A model generated the notes under the pieces. It was not told the DNA's origin. It ran no database searches and saw only the letters and a list, made by a program, of their open reading frames with translations. A program made the translations under genes and the position numbers. A DNA stretch of 43,574 nt from Novosphingobium rosa NBRC 15208 (GTDB lineage: Bacteria > Pseudomonadota > Alphaproteobacteria > Sphingomonadales > Sphingomonadaceae), in NCBI RefSeq assembly GCF_001598555.1, contig NZ_BCZE01000068.1, forward strand, positions 1 through 43,574. The letters run 5' to 3'. Below, in pieces: positions 41,210 through 43,574 of this stretch (positions are counted from its first letter, which is position 1; each line of letters opens with the position of its first letter).

Positions 41210-42010
41210 TTGAGCAAGCTGACTAACATTGCACAAGATTACTATGATTGTCTGGTGGGACTGAAAGAGAATAGTAGCTCTGCCGGCATCACTTATCTTG
41301 CGGTGAGATTTGATGTTGAGCAAGGATCGTCCGAATTTTGGCGGGTCATAGCCGCTATAAATGAACGGGTTCACCGATTGAAGCTTGCGGTAGAGTCCTT
41401 AAACGTGCCCGCTTCGACAAAGGCGCGTATTGTTAACTCGATAGTGTTAACCTCGAATGCCTTTTCTATGGGTGGTCTACAAAACCCATGGGAATTAGTT
41501 AATCGGGAATATCTCAAAGAAGATTGCCTGGACACTATCGCTATGATTGCGTCCAGCTTCTCGTATGAAATGGCATACGAGGTGCCGGATGGAGATGAGT
41601 TGGATGAGTTTAGAGCAGAAGTTGAAACTCTTCTGCAGTGGCTGGGCGAACACGAGTTTCAAGAGCACGATATCATACGCGCGGCCCTCATCGAAGGTTT
41701 GAAGAAATTCCTTTTTGATATCAAATATGTAAATTTTGTCGGATGGCTGGCCCCTATTGGTGATTTCAAACAAATTATTGTAGCTTACAAGGCCTTGGAA
41801 AATTTAGAACTAGATGCAGACGTCAACAATGTTGCCAAAGCTGCTGCTGTCAAAGTTAAATCTCTTGTAGTTGATACATATAATAAAATAAAGCTTGCAA
41901 AGGATGTTACTGCGGTAGCGCGTTGGACACTCGACATTTACGGTGGAGCGCACCTTTATCTGAGCCACGCCCCGGAGGTATCAGGGTATCTCAGCCATTT
42001 GGCAAAATGA
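41210..42010 (+). CDS. Unknown lower-GC cargo protein (266 aa)
   Basis: I start at TTG 41210 because GGGGG lies 5 nt upstream; no ATG fits. The protein is largely helical: TNIAQDYYDCLVGLKENSSS, FWRVIAAINERVHRLKLAVE, VETLLQWLGEHEFQEHDIIR and a C-terminal AAAVKVKSLVVDTYNKIKLA. VRFDVEQGSSEFW and the helical C-terminus near TLDIYGGAHLYLSH have no recognised motif. Codon use is clearly AT-richer than the early operon, suggesting recent transfer. No family is recognised. Its place between CI and hicAB marks it as lysogen cargo, with defence the first hypothesis to test. Confidence 0.65.
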   Translation: MSKLTNIAQDYYDCLVGLKENSSSAGITYLAVRFDVEQGSSEFWRVIAAINERVHRLKLAVESLNVPASTKARIVNSIVLTSNAFSMGGLQNPWELVNREYLKEDCLDTIAMIASSFSYEMAYEVPDGDELDEFRAEVETLLQWLGEHEFQEHDIIRAALIEGLKKFLFDIKYVNFVGWLAPIGDFKQIIVAYKALENLELDADVNNVAKAAAVKVKSLVVDTYNKIKLAKDVTAVARWTLDIYGGAHLYLSHAPEVSGYLSHLAK

Positions 42011-42035
42011 TGCGCAAATATTTACACAACTCTGC

Positions 42036-42064
42036 TTGCGCCCTTCGGTTCCAGTGTGTATATA
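42036..42064 (+). promoter_or_regulatory. Putative hicAB promoter
   Basis: TTGCGC (42036-42041) and TATATA (42059-42064) are 17 nt apart. The start point would fall at about 42071, one base before the HicA ATG, which has no ribosome site. The TGTATATATG around the -10 is a near-palindrome and could be the HicB operator. Confidence 0.5.
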
Positions 42065-42071
42065 TGTACGC

Positions 42072-42254
42072 ATGGAACGGGACAGCACCAAGATCATCAA
42101 GCGCCTGCTGGCGGAAGGGTGGGAAGAGATTTCCACCCGTGGCTCCCACCACAAGTTCCGCAAAGACGGTCAGCACTTGGTTGTTCCTCACCCCAAGAAA
42201 GACCTGCCAACCGGCACGGCTCGCAAAATCGCTAAAGATGCTGGCTGGCTCTGA
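42072..42254 (+). CDS. hicA: HicA mRNA interferase toxin
   Basis: A 60-residue HicA with the dsRNA-binding-like fold: MERDSTKIIKRLLAEGWEEI, then RGSHHKFRKDGQHLVVPHP and the terminal KKDLPTGTARKIAKDAGWL. The His in GSHHKF is the catalytic position that cleaves mRNA. It is full length. Toxin comes before antitoxin, as is normal for hicAB. The gap to hicB is 66 nt. The lack of a ribosome site would keep toxin synthesis low or make it leaderless. Confidence 0.9.
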   Translation: MERDSTKIIKRLLAEGWEEISTRGSHHKFRKDGQHLVVPHPKKDLPTGTARKIAKDAGWL

Positions 42255-42320
42255 AAAGGGCCAGCTACCCGCCTAGATAATGATTGTTAAGGGCTCCCCA
42301 CCGCCCCGGAGGTAACCCAC

Positions 42321-42713
42321 ATGAAGACCTATATCGCCCTGGTGCATAAGGAAGAAGACAGCTCCTATGGGATCAGCTGGCCTGATCTGCCCGGATGTTT
42401 TTCCGCCGCCGATACTGAAGATGAGCTGCTGCCCATGGCCACCGAAGCGCTGACGCTGTGGTTCGAGGATGCGCAGGAGGTCACGCCGCGCAGCCTGAAA
42501 GAGGTGCTGGCGGTTGTGGCCGATGATCTGGCCGAGGGTGCGTTCCTGCTGGCCGTGCCGCGCCTGAGCGTTTCCACCCGATCCGTCCGCGTCAATCTGT
42601 CGCTGGATTCCGGCACGCTGGCCGACATCGATGCGGCGGCGGCCCAGCGCAAGCTGACGCGGAGCGCCTTCATCGCAGAGGCCACGCGAAACGAGATCCG
42701 CGGCATGCACTGA
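42321..42713 (+). CDS. hicB: HicB antitoxin
   Basis: A 130-residue HicB. The N-terminal partial RNase H-like domain (IALVHKEEDSSYGISWPDLP, GCFSAADTEDELL) binds HicA. The C-terminal part (SVRVNLSLDSGTLADIDAAA, RKLTRSAFIAEATRNEI) is a ribbon-helix-helix DNA-binding domain that represses the operon. GGAGG lies before the ATG, a much stronger signal than for hicA, in line with antitoxin excess. Both halves are intact, so the module should be functional. Confidence 0.92.
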   Translation: MKTYIALVHKEEDSSYGISWPDLPGCFSAADTEDELLPMATEALTLWFEDAQEVTPRSLKEVLAVVADDLAEGAFLLAVPRLSVSTRSVRVNLSLDSGTLADIDAAAAQRKLTRSAFIAEATRNEIRGMH

Positions 42714-42729
42714 TTTGATCGGAGGGATT

Positions 42730-43254
42730 ATGTTGGAGGCGAGCGTTTTACTTGGCTTCGTTTCACCAGCGTCGGCTCTGGTTGGGATATGGTTTGGTGG
42801 TTATCTCAATCAAAGAAACGCTGTAAAAACAGCGGAGCACTTGCTAAATCTTGATTTGAAAAAATACTATAAAAATAAAGTATTTGATATTCAAAGAGAG
42901 ATTTTTTCTGATTTTTTTAGTAAGTGGCACAAGCTCCACAATGCATGCACCCTACTTGCTTATCATTATAAATTTGAGAATTTAGATAAAAATTCATATT
43001 TTGGGAAAGATAAATATATTGAGCATTTGGGAGGGCTTAGTGAGAAATTTGGTGCTTTAAATGAAGTTTTTGAAAACAATCTAATATATTTAGGCGATGA
43101 TTTTGTAAAAGAATATGTGAAATGGCGCGGATCTTTTCTTTCTTTTTTCGAAGGCCAAGATCCTGAAGAACGGGCACAAATGCATTTGTCTGCAATCAAT
43201 TCTCATGCTGATGATTTGAAGATCATGGCTAAGAAGAAGATTTTTGCCGCGTGA
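42730..43254 (+). CDS. AT-rich membrane-anchored unknown protein (174 aa)
   Basis: GGAGG lies 4 nt before ATG 42730. An N-terminal hydrophobic segment (ASVLLGFVSPASALVGIWFG) probably anchors the protein. The rest is a helical, Lys/Phe/Tyr/Asn-rich cytoplasmic domain (LNLDLKKYYKNKVFDIQREI, FSDFFSKWHKLHNACTLLAY) ending KKKIFAA. Its DNA is the most AT-rich in the window and clearly foreign. No family is recognised. A short TM anchor plus a helical domain in a prophage cargo position is a common layout for abortive-infection effectors, but that is only a hypothesis. Confidence 0.65.
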   Translation: MLEASVLLGFVSPASALVGIWFGGYLNQRNAVKTAEHLLNLDLKKYYKNKVFDIQREIFSDFFSKWHKLHNACTLLAYHYKFENLDKNSYFGKDKYIEHLGGLSEKFGALNEVFENNLIYLGDDFVKEYVKWRGSFLSFFEGQDPEERAQMHLSAINSHADDLKIMAKKKIFAA

Positions 43255-43352
43255 AAACTGCGCGCCGTAGATTTTCAAATTTTGAGGAAGCGGGCGACAT
43301 GGGATGGTCGAAGATCCCTTGCCGCCCTGACCTGCAACCATGGAGAGAAGCC

Positions 43353-43574
43353 ATGATTCAAGCTGATGACACCCCTATGCCTGCGCGCGGCGCGCGGCAA
43401 GCGCGCCTGCTGGCGATGCCCATCGCGGCGCTGGCCATAACCTTGGCGCTACCGGCCTGCGATGAAGCCTCGGCGGGCGATATGGCCCCGCCGCGAGAGC
43501 CCGCGCAGGCTGATACGGCCACGCCAGCGCCCTTTGTGCCGTTGAACCTATCTCGCCAGACCGCGAAAATAGGC
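43353..43574 (+). CDS. Lipoprotein, N-terminal part (runs off window)
   Basis: The frame is open to the window end (74 codons seen). The leader is basic (PARGARQARLL), followed by a hydrophobic core (AMPIAALAITLALPA) and a lipobox LPAC with the lipid-attachment Cys at residue 36. Beyond it is a Pro/Ala-rich tether (PAQADTATPAPFVPLN). GGAGAG lies 5 nt before ATG 43353. An in-frame ATG at 43299, also behind a GAGGAAG, is the alternative start. It may be an outer-membrane-spanin-like or cargo lipoprotein; the fragment is too short to decide. Confidence 0.6.
   Translation, partial: MIQADDTPMPARGARQARLLAMPIAALAITLALPACDEASAGDMAPPREPAQADTATPAPFVPLNLSRQTAKIG

Larger units (their letters stand above)
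28394..43574. mobile_element. Integrated temperate phage/phage-like element (left part)
   Basis: It begins exactly at the CCA end of tRNA-Met with an integrase-type serine recombinase. A leftward early operon follows (Cro-like HTH, Ogr/Delta zinc protein, TOPRIM primase-helicase, many small proteins, ASCH protein, DNA methyltransferase), then a CI-type repressor and AT-richer cargo genes. No capsid or tail genes and no second tRNA 3' end appear before the window ends, so the element continues to the right. Whether it is a complete phage or a satellite cannot be judged. Confidence 0.85.

Overview
The window reads as a high-GC alphaproteobacterial chromosome, most likely a sphingomonad (Novosphingobium, Sphingobium or Sphingomonas type). 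The evidence is the GC-rich codon usage, the recG / sdhE-mfd and acpP-fabF-mltG arrangements, a non-discriminating type AspRS and a CtrA-type box. The genus is inference. Three zones are visible.

(1) About 1-4800: an accessory, phage-derived strip on the 3' side of a tRNA-Asn gene. It holds the end of a repetitive phage structural-type protein, small unknown genes, a KTSC protein, an AlpA/excisionase-like protein, a winged-helix-like protein, and a lower-GC two-gene unit. That unit pairs a Panacea/SocA-type antitoxin with an unrecognised partner. No integrase is present, so this looks like an eroded element or the end of a larger one.

(2) 4848-28393: conserved core. In order: tRNA-Asn, NAD kinase, an EAL phosphodiesterase with a degenerate GGDEF domain, Mfd, SdhE, RecG, a CPBP-like membrane protein, a 2-hydroxyacid dehydrogenase, a 2OG-Fe(II) oxygenase, an EVE protein, a small ORF behind a CtrA-type box, an LplT-like MFS transporter, PgsA, a 54-residue secreted protein, the operon rnd-oxyR-yitT-like, AspRS, AcpP, FabF, MltG and tRNA-Met. 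Two copies of a terminal-inverted-repeat element sit exactly between convergent genes (EAL/mfd and CPBP/dehydrogenase). Three perfect hairpins follow aspS, the largest with a 33-bp stem.

(3) 28394-43574: the left part of an integrated temperate phage or phage-like element. It begins with a large serine recombinase whose 3' end runs antisense through the tRNA-Met gene. A long leftward early operon follows (Cro-like regulator, unknown, Ogr/Delta zinc protein, TOPRIM primase-helicase, many tiny overlapping genes, ASCH protein, DNA methyltransferase). A divergent CI/Cro switch with two similar 16-bp operators lies at 39.46-39.55 kb. Rightward of CI is a lysogen-type cargo strip: a multi-pass membrane protein, a WYL-like protein, an unknown 266-residue protein, HicAB, an AT-rich membrane-anchored protein and a truncated lipoprotein gene. 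The right attachment site is not in the window.

The cargo strip (40.2-43.3 kb) and the Panacea pair (3.45-4.42 kb) are the best places to look for undescribed biology.
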